37,546 bases of DNA, from NCBI GenBank assembly GCA_025453995.1, contig JALOPH010000004.1, forward strand, positions 1-37,546, given 5' to 3'. The notes beneath the pieces were generated by a model. That model saw nothing but the letters and a program-made list of their open reading frames with translations. It was not told the origin of the DNA and did no database searches. The position numbers and the translations under genes are program-made. Origin of the DNA: Desulfobacterales bacterium. Its GTDB lineage: Bacteria > Desulfobacterota > Desulfobacteria > Desulfobacterales > Desulfosalsimonadaceae. Positions 14,760 to 23,205 of this stretch are shown here, one piece after another (the stretch's first letter is position 1; each line of letters opens with the position of its first letter).

Positions 14760-15152
14760 TTATCCAAGCACCACTGTCAGCGGAATCACATGCAGGTTTT
14801 TCGAAATTTCCCTGGTGTTGCCGAGCTTCCATTCCACAACTTTTCCATGGCCGTCCATCATTTGGCCTATCTTTTCCACCACGCCCCTGACATCAATGAC
14901 CGGATGGCGCGAAAATACCTGGGGCAGGCCGTAGGTGAGGTTGCAGGCAAGGCATTTTCCCGGACGCTGGGTCAGGTGAAATTCAAATCGCAGCTCATTG
15001 CCTGCATGGCCTCCAAAAACCAGCCGGATGTCATAAGCGCCTTCAGAACTGTCGCCGTAAAGCGCGTCGAAAAATTTATCCGCCCGGTTATTGGGAAAAA
15101 TGCGGGTCAAATTTTCCTTTGAAAAAAGTTTATCAAAATTTGTTTTATCCAT
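14760..15152 (-). CDS. Conserved small protein of unknown function, upstream of tyrA
   Basis: I do not recognise a characterised family. The protein is about 130 residues from the preferred ATG at 15152 (MDKTNFDKLFSKENLTRIFP); an in-frame ATG at 15176 lies inside the preceding gene. Its most striking block is QRPGKCLACNLTYGLPQVFS followed by RHPVI, with a Cys-x-x-Cys pair that could bind metal or be redox active. From memory, relatives in sulfate reducers sometimes carry a misleading eukaryotic homeobox name; nothing here supports a homeodomain. It overlaps the upstream small gene by 8 bp and lies 21 bp before tyrA, so it is probably in one operon. Confidence 0.7.
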   Translation of the reverse strand: MDKTNFDKLFSKENLTRIFPNNRADKFFDALYGDSSEGAYDIRLVFGGHAGNELRFEFHLTQRPGKCLACNLTYGLPQVFSRHPVIDVRGVVEKIGQMMDGHGKVVEWKLGNTREISKNLHVIPLTVVLG

Positions 15153-15411
15153 GGGTTTCCTGATCGTTGAATTCATCCTTCATGATGATAATTTTTTCAA
15201 TTCGCGAAGACAATTCCGAGCACCAGGGCACGGATTCCAGCCAGAAGCGCTTGAAATCGAAAAAGTCAACGCCCATTTGTCTATTGCCCGTTTCCGCCAG
15301 AAAGCACTTCAGATACTCTATGGTAACCCCCTCGGCGCTTTCCGGATCCGGCTTTGATTTCTCGAGCTCGGAAAGCAGCGAGAGGATTTCGTTTTTGCAT
15401 TCACGATTCAC
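15145..15411 (-). CDS. Small hypothetical protein, 88 residues
   Basis: No recognised domain. The protein is mostly helical and charged (ECKNEILSLLSELEKSKPD, FFDFKRFWLESVPWCSELSS), with three cysteines and no membrane segment. The only start in frame is a GTG at 15411, which lies inside the AT-rich repeat at 15399-15502, and no good ribosome site is visible. The 8-bp overlap with the next gene supports it as a real coupled gene. It may work with the following small protein. Confidence 0.6.
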   Translation of the reverse strand: MNRECKNEILSLLSELEKSKPDPESAEGVTIEYLKCFLAETGNRQMGVDFFDFKRFWLESVPWCSELSSRIEKIIIMKDEFNDQETHG

Positions 15412-15502
15412 AATTATCCATTATCCATTCACAATTTATTAAATCAACCCATGAGAAAAACCAATTGAGAATTGCTAATTGTCAATTGAGAATTGTCAAT
15501 TT
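15399..15502. repeat. AT-rich repeat cluster, AATTGTCAATTG / ATTCACAATT family
   Basis: ATTCACAATT, CCATTATCCATTC, AATTGAGAATTG and TCAATTGAGAATTGTCAATT words alternate in inverted orientation. The words match those of the inverted repeat at 3429-3524. The cluster occupies the space between the alpha/beta hydrolase and the small gene and supplies the latter's GTG start. Confidence 0.6.
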
Positions 15503-15526
15503 GGATTTATAAATTAACATTCACGA

Positions 15527-16480
15527 TTAACTCCTGTCCCGCATCCACCCCGCCACATCCGGCCACACCTCTGTCCGGGCCTCCTTGCTCACGATCATGC
15601 CCACATGGTCGTAATCTTTTGAAAACCGGTAATTTCTCCCCAGGATGATAAATATTTTGTCCCGGCTGCCATAGAGATCATGGATGATTTTACACCCTTC
15701 GGCAGGATCATTCTTATCCTTCGCCGCGGCAAAGGTTATGACCGGGACCTCGATCTCCTTGATTCCATCCCAGTAGGGTTTTCCTTCTGAATCCGTCCAT
15801 TTGCCAAAAAGTTTCTTCCACCGGATGGTCTCAAGGATCACGCCGGCCGGCTCGATTTCCGGCCCCAGGCCCAGCTTCGGGGCCGGCAGATGCCCGATGG
15901 CATTCATGAGAAAACGGATGCTCCAGACAACCGGCGGGATTTTGAGATATCGGTCCCCAAGGCTGATCTGGCTGCCGAAAGTTGCCATTCCTTTGACTCT
16001 TTCATGCATAAGCCATTTCATGCTCATGGCCGCAATCATGTATAATCCGCCGAAGGAATGGCCGATCCAGAAGGCCGAAGCCTCTGTATCGTCAAACACA
16101 TATTCCTGGATGGCCGGCAGGTCATACCGTATCTGGTCCTCTGCAGTCATGCGGGAAAACGAATCGCCTTTGGGCGACAACCCGTGCCCGCGCAACTCCG
16201 GAATCCAGACATCAAACCCCTGGTCCGCCAGATAGGCGCCCATGCCGATCCCTTTGGACGACACCCAGAAACTCCGGGTGCAGTATGTCCCATGGACCAG
16301 AATCACGGGATATGGGTAGACGGCATCGCCCCTGGGCCTGATCCGGCTGACGGCAAGTTGTGCGCCATCAGCCGCCCATGTGCGGTGAACATCCACCCGC
16401 ACGCCGCCCAGAACATGATGTTCCGGTTTAATCTTTTTTCTTTGTTTCGCGGATTGCATATTTTTTAAGTAAATGTTCAA
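15527..16480 (-). CDS. Alpha/beta-fold hydrolase
   Basis: A 317-residue hydrolase. VILVHGTYCTRSFW is the oxyanion-hole strand and WIPELRGHGLSP follows it. The nucleophile elbow is G-H-S-F-G-G (FWIGHSFGGLYMIA). VITFAAAKDKNDP holds the likely acid, and DHVGMIVS the likely catalytic His. Lipases, esterases and acyltransferases share this fold; the substrate is unknown. No signal peptide is present. It heads the minus-strand group with the two small genes and tyrA, although the repeat-filled gap may mark a break. The start could be the ATG at 16480 or a later methionine. Confidence 0.85.
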   Translation of the reverse strand: MNIYLKNMQSAKQRKKIKPEHHVLGGVRVDVHRTWAADGAQLAVSRIRPRGDAVYPYPVILVHGTYCTRSFWVSSKGIGMGAYLADQGFDVWIPELRGHGLSPKGDSFSRMTAEDQIRYDLPAIQEYVFDDTEASAFWIGHSFGGLYMIAAMSMKWLMHERVKGMATFGSQISLGDRYLKIPPVVWSIRFLMNAIGHLPAPKLGLGPEIEPAGVILETIRWKKLFGKWTDSEGKPYWDGIKEIEVPVITFAAAKDKNDPAEGCKIIHDLYGSRDKIFIILGRNYRFSKDYDHVGMIVSKEARTEVWPDVAGWMRDRS

Positions 16481-16515
16481 CTATCCGAATTTGGTTTAAA
16501 AACATATCACTTGTC

Positions 16516-16543
16516 TTGACAATTTCAGCGATCAAAATATAAT
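16516..16543 (+). promoter_or_regulatory. Near-perfect sigma-70 promoter of recN
   Basis: TTGACA (16516-16521), 16 bp, TATAAT (16538-16543). Both hexamers are the full consensus. The -10 overlaps an upstream ATG at 16542, so that codon cannot begin translation from this promoter. This supports the recN start at 16584. No LexA-type box is evident. Confidence 0.8.
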
Positions 16544-16583
16544 GAACGCGACATTGAATCAATTAAATTATCCCATTACCAGA

Positions 16584-18317
16584 ATGCTTTGCGAACTGTC
16601 GATTAAAAACTTCGCCATTATTGATGATTTGACCATTGATTTCAAGGATGGAATGACCGTGTTTTCCGGCGAGACCGGTGCGGGCAAATCGATCATCTTA
16701 AATGCCGTCAATCTGCTTCTGGGAGGGCGGGCCACCTCCAGAATGATCCGAACCGGAGCCCAGTCGGCGGAACTTGAAGCCATGTTTTATATCCGGAAAA
16801 ACAGCGGCGCTGATAAAGCGCTCAAGGACCAGGGGTATGAGGCATCCGACGAACTGCTGATCCGCAGGATCATATCCCATAATGACCGGCATCGCGTTTA
16901 TATCAACGGCAAATTGGCCACCATGCAGCAATTGACCGAGGTGACCCGGGATCTTGCGGTCATCGCGGGTCAGCACGAACATCAGCGCCTGCTGGATGAA
17001 TCCCAGCACCTGATGATTTTGGATCAGTTCGGCGGCCTGCTGGGACTTCGTGAAAAGGTGGATGCATGCTTCCATGAAATGATCCCGATGATTCAAAAGC
17101 TGGAGCACTTGACCCAATGCCAAAATAAGCAGAAAGAGCATATGGAACTGCTCTCCTTCCAAAAAAAGGAAATCCGGTCCGCCGGCATCGCTCCGGGTGA
17201 GGATGATGCGCTCAAACAGGAGAGGCTTAGATTGAAAAATGCCGAAATCCTGCACCAGACCGCATGGGGGGCTGCGGAAGCTCTTTACGGCGGCGATGGG
17301 GCCATCGCGGGAAAAATCGGGGATATCCGCAAGCAGATTGAGAAAGTTGCCGCCATTGATACCCAACTTTCGGGTAGCGCCACAGAGCTTTCCGACATCG
17401 CCTTTCGGCTTGAAGATGTGGGACGGAATCTCCAATCCTATGCAGACGGGATTCTGTTTGATGAGAGGCGCCTGGAGGAAATCGAGGCCCGGCTTGATTT
17501 TTTAAACCGGCTGAAGCACAAATACGGCCAGACGCTTGCTGACGTGAATCAGCGTCTGATTGACATTGAAACGGAACTCTCAACCCTTGAAAATCTCTCT
17601 GACGCAATTGTTGAGGTCGAAGGACGACTGGCAGGCTGCCGCAAAACATTTATTGAACTTTGTGCCGAATTGTCTGAAAAACGCCGGTCGGCGGCCGGGA
17701 CCCTGACCCGCAGACTCGAGTCGGAACTGAGCCTGTTGAAAATGCCCAGAACAAAGTCGGACATGGAGTTTATTGCAAACACCCCTTCCAAAACATCTTC
17801 ACCCCAGCTGGTTCATGACGGTGTCCTGATGACGGAAACCGGCGCCGAACAGGCGCGTTTTTTGATATCACCCAACGTGGGCGAAGCGCTCAAACCATTG
17901 TCCAGCATCGCGTCCGGCGGCGAATTGTCCCGGGTGATCCTTGCGCTGAAAACCATTCTGTCCGGACCGGACGTCACGACCCTGATCTTTGACGAAGTGG
18001 ATGCAGGCATCGGCGGAGAGGCCTCGGAAATGGTGGGTAAAAAACTCTCCGACCTTTCCCTCCGCCATCAGGTCATATGCATCACTCATTTGGCCCAAAT
18101 TGCCAAATTCGCCCGCCACCACTATAAGATATCCAAACAGGAAGATCAGGGGCGAACCTTTACCCGGATTTCCATTCTCAATAATAAAGACAGACTGGAA
18201 GAAACCGCCCGGATGATCGGCGGCGCAACCATTACCCAAACAACTCGCGATCATGCAAGAGAGATGCTGAAAATCTGCCAATCCAAAACCCCGGTGAAAA
18301 GCAGAGCCCGGCCATAA
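16584..18317 (+). CDS. recN: DNA repair protein RecN (SMC-like ATPase)
   Basis: A protein of about 577 residues in double-strand break repair. The start at 16584 gives the standard N-terminus MLCELSIKNFAIIDDLTIDF; 14 more upstream codons exist but overlap the -10 promoter box. Walker A is GETGAGKS (about 30-37). A long coiled-coil middle follows. The ABC signature is SGGELSR (about 443) and Walker B TLIFDEVDAGIGG (about 465). QICITHLAQIAK-type residues close the ATPase. RecN binds DNA ends and supports RecA-dependent repair in the cytoplasm. The length fits the family. Confidence 0.95.
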   Translation: MLCELSIKNFAIIDDLTIDFKDGMTVFSGETGAGKSIILNAVNLLLGGRATSRMIRTGAQSAELEAMFYIRKNSGADKALKDQGYEASDELLIRRIISHNDRHRVYINGKLATMQQLTEVTRDLAVIAGQHEHQRLLDESQHLMILDQFGGLLGLREKVDACFHEMIPMIQKLEHLTQCQNKQKEHMELLSFQKKEIRSAGIAPGEDDALKQERLRLKNAEILHQTAWGAAEALYGGDGAIAGKIGDIRKQIEKVAAIDTQLSGSATELSDIAFRLEDVGRNLQSYADGILFDERRLEEIEARLDFLNRLKHKYGQTLADVNQRLIDIETELSTLENLSDAIVEVEGRLAGCRKTFIELCAELSEKRRSAAGTLTRRLESELSLLKMPRTKSDMEFIANTPSKTSSPQLVHDGVLMTETGAEQARFLISPNVGEALKPLSSIASGGELSRVILALKTILSGPDVTTLIFDEVDAGIGGEASEMVGKKLSDLSLRHQVICITHLAQIAKFARHHYKISKQEDQGRTFTRISILNNKDRLEETARMIGGATITQTTRDHAREMLKICQSKTPVKSRARP

Positions 18318-18376
18318 CAACACACATTTTTTGGAATTCAATGGGAGTAATATCTTTTACTTGAACATCGACGCGC

Positions 18377-18407
18377 CTTCAGATAGGAGAGGTTGCTTTG
18401 TCTGAAG
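18377..18407 (+). promoter_or_regulatory. Small hairpin in the gltA leader
   Basis: CTTCAGA (18377-18383) and TCTGAAG (18401-18407) can pair around a 17-base loop, 57 bp before the gltA start. No T tract follows. It may be a leader structure or an operator; no promoter words were clear around it. Confidence 0.35.
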
Positions 18408-18463
18408 AATTATCATAAATTTTAATCACTATATCCAAATTTTAAATGACAGGGATAAGGACC

Positions 18464-19753
18464 ATGAACGATTACGCAACATTAACCATCGGCGAAAAAA
18501 CATTGAAACTGCCGGTCATCATCGGCACAGAAGGCGAAAAGGCCGTTGATATCCGGGGGCTGCGGCAGGAGACGGGGTTTATCACCTATGATCCGGGTTT
18601 TGCCAATACCGGGTCTTGTAAAAGCGCCATCACCTTTATGGACGGCGAAAAAGGGATTTTGCGCTACCGGGGGATTCCCATTGAACAGCTTGCGGAGGAA
18701 TCCTCGTTTGTGGAAACCTCCTACCTGGTCATCAACGGCAAGCTGCCCACCCCTGAGGAACTCACCCGGACCAGCGTGATGTTAAACGACCACTCCCTGG
18801 TTCACGAGGACATGCAGATTTTTTATCAGAATTTCCCCCGGGCCTCCCACCCCATGGGCATTCTGTCGGCCATGGTCAATGCTTTGAGGAGTTTTTATCC
18901 TGAACTGATGAACACCGACGAGGGATTTGAAATCACGTTTTTACGGCTGCTTTCCAAAGTCCGTACCCTGGCGGCCATGTCCTATAAGATTTCGAGGGGC
19001 CATAAGGTGATCTATCCCCGGCCGGATTACACCTATTGCGCCAACTTCCTTCACATGATGTTCGACAGTCCGGTCAAGCCTTATGTGCTCGACCGGGACC
19101 TGGTCAAGGCCCTGAATGTGTTCTGGATTCTGCATGCCGACCATGAGCAGAACTGCTCCACAGCCGCAGTCCGGACTGTAGGAAGCGGCCGGGCGAATAT
19201 TTATGCCTCCCTATCCGCCGGCATTGCGGCATTATGGGGGCCTTTACACGGCGGCGCCAACCAGAAGGTCATTGAAATGCTCACGGACATTCATGAAAAA
19301 GGGCTTAGAGTTTCCGATCTGGTGGCGCGGGCAAAAGATAAAAAAGATCCTTACCGGCTGATGGGCTTCGGCCATCGGGTGTATAAAACCTACGATCCCA
19401 GAGCAAAAATCATGAAGCAGGTATGCGACACGGTTCTTTCAAAAATGGAGATCAAGGACCCGCTGCTTGATATCGCCAAACAGCTTGAAGAAATTGCGCT
19501 CAGCGACTCCTATTTTATTGATCACAATCTGTACCCGAATGTGGATTTTTACAGCGGCATCCTGCTGCGTGCCATGGGCATACCGCTCAACATGTTCACC
19601 GTGATGTTCGCCATCGGACGGCTGCCCGGCTGGATCGCCCAGTGGAAGGAGAACCTTGACGACCCGGATCAGAAAATTACCCGGCCCCGGCAGATTTATA
19701 CCGGGCAGAATCAGGCCGATTATCTGCCCATGGCTTTGCGGAAAAAATCATGA
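18464..19753 (+). CDS. gltA: Citrate synthase
   Basis: A 429-residue citrate synthase of the E. coli type. The start at 18464 (MNDYATLTIGEKTLKLPVII) is preferred because ATAAGG precedes it; the frame extends 18 bp further up. The active-site residues line up with E. coli H264, H305 and D362: H262 (PLHGGANQ), H304 (MGFGHRVY) and D361 (NVDFYSG). LHADHEQNCSTAAVRTVGS is another family block. It condenses acetyl-CoA and oxaloacetate, feeding the TCA cycle or glutamate synthesis. It converges on the acyl-CoA synthetase operon with a shared terminator. Confidence 0.96.
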   Translation: MNDYATLTIGEKTLKLPVIIGTEGEKAVDIRGLRQETGFITYDPGFANTGSCKSAITFMDGEKGILRYRGIPIEQLAEESSFVETSYLVINGKLPTPEELTRTSVMLNDHSLVHEDMQIFYQNFPRASHPMGILSAMVNALRSFYPELMNTDEGFEITFLRLLSKVRTLAAMSYKISRGHKVIYPRPDYTYCANFLHMMFDSPVKPYVLDRDLVKALNVFWILHADHEQNCSTAAVRTVGSGRANIYASLSAGIAALWGPLHGGANQKVIEMLTDIHEKGLRVSDLVARAKDKKDPYRLMGFGHRVYKTYDPRAKIMKQVCDTVLSKMEIKDPLLDIAKQLEEIALSDSYFIDHNLYPNVDFYSGILLRAMGIPLNMFTVMFAIGRLPGWIAQWKENLDDPDQKITRPRQIYTGQNQADYLPMALRKKS

Positions 19754-19785
19754 GCTAAAAAATCATAAACCGCTCATGATTTTTT
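19742..19785. terminator. Bidirectional terminator shared by gltA and the acyl-CoA synthetase genes
   Basis: AAAAAATCATGAGC (19742-19755) and GCTCATGATTTTTT (19772-19785) are perfect 14-bp inverted repeats. Read either way, the stem ends in a T run. The left arm includes the last codons and stop of gltA; the right arm lies in the last codons of the convergent gene. Confidence 0.85.
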
Positions 19786-21220
19786 CCCTTAACTTCACAT
19801 ACCGCACCATGGCCGCCAATGCGCGGGCGGCACGGGTGGGGCTGGGGAGGACCACGATACCTTTGTCCTGCAAATTGGCGACAAACTGATTTTCGCGGTT
19901 ATAAAATGAAAACCCGATGCAGGGTTTGGGGTGGCTTTTAATCATGTCAACGACCGACTGACTTTGCTCATCGATAAATTTCCTGGATTCTTGAACTGCC
20001 TCCTCACCGATAATGCCGAATCCTTCCATGGCCCGGATCACTGATTTTTCAGACATCAAAAAATACATGAGCATGGCATCGGAATTTTCATCATCCAGAA
20101 GGATCTTTGGAATCTGTGTGAAATAATCCATGCTTTTTTTCGTATAGGTGATGTCCACGGGGTTTGCAGCGCTGGCCGTATGGGGCATATAAGGGGACAG
20201 CTTATCAAGAGTCTCTGCCGAAATCGGCGGCAATACCAGCCCGGCCCGGCTGCACGCATCGGCCGCCACCGCGCCGGGGCCTCCGGAATGGGTCTGAATC
20301 AGCACCCGGTTTCCCGCGGGTTTCGGAACAGCGCCAAGGCACCAGCAGAAATCAAAGAGCTCTTCAATGGAAAACGCCCGGATCACGCCGCTCTGGGCAA
20401 AAACCCCGTCATAGAGCCTGTCAGGTCCGGACAATGCGCCGGTATGGGACAGGCTGGCCTTCCGGCCTGCTTCTGAACCGCCGACATAATAAGCCACAAT
20501 GGGCTTGTGCGGCACAATGGACCGGGCCATGTCGATAAATTCACGCCCCCGCCGGATGGTCTCAACATATAGCCCGATGACTTTGGTGCGGGGGCAGGCG
20601 CCCAGATATTCCAGACAGTCCACAAGATCAATGTTGGCCTCATTTCCCACACTGATGCCGGCGGAGAATGCCTGACCGAACTGGATCAGATAGTCAAACA
20701 TCTGAGTGATGAAACTCCCGCTCTGGGACGCCACGCCGATAAACCCGGACTCTCTTGGACACGGAAGAAATGTGGCATTGAATTTATGATGGGGGTTGGC
20801 CACACCAATGCAGTTGGGGCCGAGAAACCGTATGCCATGCCTGTTCGCAATCCCGCAAATCTGTTCCTCAAGGGCTGCCCCGTCACCGCCCACCTCCTTG
20901 AACCCGCCCGACACCACAATGGCGCGCCGGATGCCTTTGCGGCCGCAGGCTTCCAAAGCTTCTGGCACGATACGGGTCGGGAGAACCATTAGCGCAAGCT
21001 CCGGTATCTCCGGCAAATCCTCAACCGACGCATAAGCAGGAAGCCCCTTGACCGATTTTTCCGTCAGATGCACCGGATAGATGTTCCCCTCAAACCCCAG
21101 AGACATAATGGAGGTCAGCAGGTTGGTTCCCATGCTGGCATACTTGTTGGATGCGCCAAACACGGCCAGGCTTTTGGGATTGATGATGGGATACAGCGCT
21201 GTCTGCTCAATGGGCCGCAT
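19763..21220 (-). CDS. ADP-forming acyl-CoA synthetase, alpha (CoA-binding/ligase) subunit
   Basis: A 485-residue protein with a CoA-binding Rossmann domain (NPKSLAVFGASNKYASMGTN), a succinyl-CoA-synthetase-like ligase domain (IRFLGPNCIGVANP, VASQSGSF) and a third flavodoxin-like domain. The SHTGALSG segment holds the His expected to carry phosphate during catalysis. With the ATP-grasp subunit it should convert acyl-CoA, ADP and phosphate to acid, CoA and ATP. This is an energy-saving step in fermentative and sulfate-reducing metabolism. The gene overlaps the beta-subunit gene by 14 bp. The specific acyl group is unknown. Confidence 0.88.
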   Translation of the reverse strand: MRPIEQTALYPIINPKSLAVFGASNKYASMGTNLLTSIMSLGFEGNIYPVHLTEKSVKGLPAYASVEDLPEIPELALMVLPTRIVPEALEACGRKGIRRAIVVSGGFKEVGGDGAALEEQICGIANRHGIRFLGPNCIGVANPHHKFNATFLPCPRESGFIGVASQSGSFITQMFDYLIQFGQAFSAGISVGNEANIDLVDCLEYLGACPRTKVIGLYVETIRRGREFIDMARSIVPHKPIVAYYVGGSEAGRKASLSHTGALSGPDRLYDGVFAQSGVIRAFSIEELFDFCWCLGAVPKPAGNRVLIQTHSGGPGAVAADACSRAGLVLPPISAETLDKLSPYMPHTASAANPVDITYTKKSMDYFTQIPKILLDDENSDAMLMYFLMSEKSVIRAMEGFGIIGEEAVQESRKFIDEQSQSVVDMIKSHPKPCIGFSFYNRENQFVANLQDKGIVVLPSPTRAARALAAMVRYVKLREKIMSGL

Positions 21221-21902
21221 GATTGCCTCCTTTGAGCACCACCAGGGCGTCCACTGCCTTTATTTGACCGGCAGAATTGATCTTCATCGGATTGATGTCT
21301 ATTTCTGCTATTTCCGGGTGCGCAATTCCTATTTCACCCAACCCTGTCAGGGCCCTGCAGATGGCGTTCATGTCCACAGCCCTTTCCCCTCTAAAATCAT
21401 CCAGCAACTCACGGCATCTGAGCTCTTCGGCCATTTCCCGCGCCTCCGCCATGTCAAAGGGCACCACCCGCACCACGACATCATTTAAAATTTCGGTCAT
21501 CACGCCGCCCAGTCCCAGCATGATACAGGGGCCAAATTGAGGCTCCCGGCTCATGCCGAAAACCAGTTCCCGCATGCCGGGGATCATTTCCTGGACAAGG
21601 ACGCCTTCAAGCCCGATCGGCATGGCCGACATGATCCGGACATAAGCCGCGGCCACATCGCTTAGGGATCTTAGATTAAGCTCGATAACCCCGGATTCGC
21701 TTTTGTGAATCAAATCGGCGCTGCAGGCTTTGAGCGCCACCGGATACCCTATTTTCTCAGCAGCAGCTTTGGCTTCATCAATTGATTGAACCAAAAATTC
21801 GACAGTAGTGGGAATCCCGTATTCGGCCAGGAAGAGCTTGGACTGATGTTCGGATAATGCCCGCTGACCCCGATCCAGCGCTGATTTTATTATTTTATTC
21901 AT
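21207..21902 (-). CDS. ADP-forming acyl-CoA synthetase, beta (ATP-grasp) subunit
   Basis: A 231-residue ATP-grasp protein. The N-terminus has LSEHQSKLFLAEYGIPTTVE. GYPVALKACSADLIHKSESG is the nucleotide-binding block. GVLVQEMIPGMRELVFGMSR and FGPCIMLGLGGVMTEILNDV follow, and EIDINPMKI lies near the end. This is the beta half of the acetyl- or acyl-CoA synthetase (ADP-forming) described for the next gene. I chose ATG 21902, with GGAG three bases before; a GTG at 21911 is also in frame and would turn that site into coding sequence. Confidence 0.87.
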   Translation of the reverse strand: MNKIIKSALDRGQRALSEHQSKLFLAEYGIPTTVEFLVQSIDEAKAAAEKIGYPVALKACSADLIHKSESGVIELNLRSLSDVAAAYVRIMSAMPIGLEGVLVQEMIPGMRELVFGMSREPQFGPCIMLGLGGVMTEILNDVVVRVVPFDMAEAREMAEELRCRELLDDFRGERAVDMNAICRALTGLGEIGIAHPEIAEIDINPMKINSAGQIKAVDALVVLKGGNHAAH

Positions 21903-21940
21903 AAGCTCCACTTTCTAGTAAACTTTCGATACACATCTTT

Positions 21941-22038
21941 TTCTCATACTCGTACTCCTACTCGTACTTGTACTCAGCTTTTTCAATGCTTCGAGTACGA
22001 GTACGAGAACCGTCCTGAAAAATCGAGACTGAGTACAA
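21941..22038. repeat. TACTCG hexamer repeats forming nested inverted repeats
   Basis: Five tandem imperfect copies of TACTCG occupy 21947-21976, and GAGTACGAGTACGAG appears at 21993-22007. Arms 21941-21957 and 21993-22009 pair at 16 of 17 bases. TTGTACTCAG (21968-21977) and CTGAGTACAA (22029-22038) form a second perfect pair. The block fills the gap between the synthetase operon and the metallo-hydrolase gene. Confidence 0.75.
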
Positions 22039-22054
22039 TAAACCTTCTTAAAAG

Positions 22055-23026
22055 TTACACCAAACCAAACGTAATCACCGGGTCTTCGCTCTGTCGGCGG
22101 ATCTTGCCCCTGCGCTCCAGGTACCTTAAATGGGATATGGCCTCGCCTGTGGCAAACCATTTCTGGGCCACCGGGAATGTGTCCCAGGAGTCGGCTTCAA
22201 TATCCCAGGTCATTTGAGATGCGGTTTCAAAGGCCGTTATTGGCGATTTTTTTTCCAAAAGCCTGAGAATTTCCTCAAGCCGATGTTCATGGTGATGCTT
22301 GAGTTCATCAATCCGTTCCGTATAATTTTCAAACAGGCGCCGGTGGCCCGGCAGCACGCGATCCACCTTCAAATGGTAGATTTTATCCAGACTGCTGATA
22401 TAATCCCCCAGTGGATCGCCGTCTTCCCACCAGCATTGGATGTTGGGCGTGATATCCGACAGCAGATGATCCCCTGCTATCAGAAACCGCGCCGACGGCT
22501 CATGCAAACACATATGACCGTGGGTGTGGCCGGGCGTCTGAATGCAGGAAAAACGGTATCCTCCGATTTCAAGAACGTCATCATCATTTAATATATTGAG
22601 TGAGGGCGTCCATCTGCTCCCATATTTAAACCCCGGATGCTGGTGCAGGGCCGAGCGCAGGATCTCTTCCGGGAAACCGCTCCTGGCGCCATATTGAATC
22701 ATGGGTTCAAACCCCTGCCAGTGCTCGATGATTTCAGCATCCGGACGGTTGAAATAAATTTTTGTGTTTTCTGTCACCAGCTCTGAGAGCAGCCCGAAAT
22801 GATCGGCATGTAAATGGGTGATAAAAATATCAAGCGTATCCAGGCTGACATTCAATGCCTTCAGCCCCTCCATCATGGCGGATTTGCACACATCCCGGTT
22901 GAGCCCCGTGTCAACGACCAGGTTGCGGGCGCCGCCCTTGATGACGTATGAATTCAAATATTTCAGCGGACTTTCGGGCAGAGGGATCTTCAGGCGATAC
23001 AGATTCGGATATATTTCTTCCTGCAT
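22055..23026 (-). CDS. Metallo-beta-lactamase-fold hydrolase
   Basis: A 323-residue MBL-fold protein. The metal motif is H-L-H-A-D-H (DIFITHLHADHFG), with further ligands in the CIQTPGHTHGHMCL, IAGDHLLSD and LPGHR blocks. The C-terminal 80 residues look like a winged-helix add-on (ITAFETASQMTWDI, AISHLRYLERRGKIRR), as in the LACTB2-like / glyoxalase-II-like group. Members cleave thioesters, lactones or nucleic acids, so the role is open. AAAGGAAT precedes the ATG. A TetR-like operator lies about 30 bp upstream, hinting at regulation with acyl-CoA metabolism. Confidence 0.85.
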   Translation of the reverse strand: MQEEIYPNLYRLKIPLPESPLKYLNSYVIKGGARNLVVDTGLNRDVCKSAMMEGLKALNVSLDTLDIFITHLHADHFGLLSELVTENTKIYFNRPDAEIIEHWQGFEPMIQYGARSGFPEEILRSALHQHPGFKYGSRWTPSLNILNDDDVLEIGGYRFSCIQTPGHTHGHMCLHEPSARFLIAGDHLLSDITPNIQCWWEDGDPLGDYISSLDKIYHLKVDRVLPGHRRLFENYTERIDELKHHHEHRLEEILRLLEKKSPITAFETASQMTWDIEADSWDTFPVAQKWFATGEAISHLRYLERRGKIRRQSEDPVITFGLV

Positions 23027-23054
23027 TTTTCATTCCTTTGCATGATTAAAAAAT

Positions 23055-23072
23055 AACGAACGCTCATTCGTT
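23055..23072. promoter_or_regulatory. Operator-like dyad, TetR-family style
   Basis: AACGAACGCTCATTCGTT is an imperfect palindrome (outer arms AACGAA and TTCGTT perfect). It has the form of many TetR/AcrR-type operators. It lies 28 bp upstream of the metallo-hydrolase gene and 133 bp before priA on the other strand. No TetR gene is in the window. Confidence 0.45.
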
Positions 23073-23205
23073 TTATCAAGTTGCCGATTCTACATCAGTA
23101 AATTTATTTTTCAACCCAATTTAATTTTATTCATCTTGAAACATTTTGATGCATGGATTATTTGAAATATAATTCCTTTCTAACCGACTCCAGAATGAAT
23201 GCAAC

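Noticed and set aside
14760-15152. Homeobox-type name for the small protein
   Set aside because: There is no homeodomain pattern; the name would be an annotation carry-over.
16542-16583. Upstream ATG start for recN
   Set aside because: It overlaps a consensus -10 box, and RecN proteins normally begin at the sequence starting at 16584.
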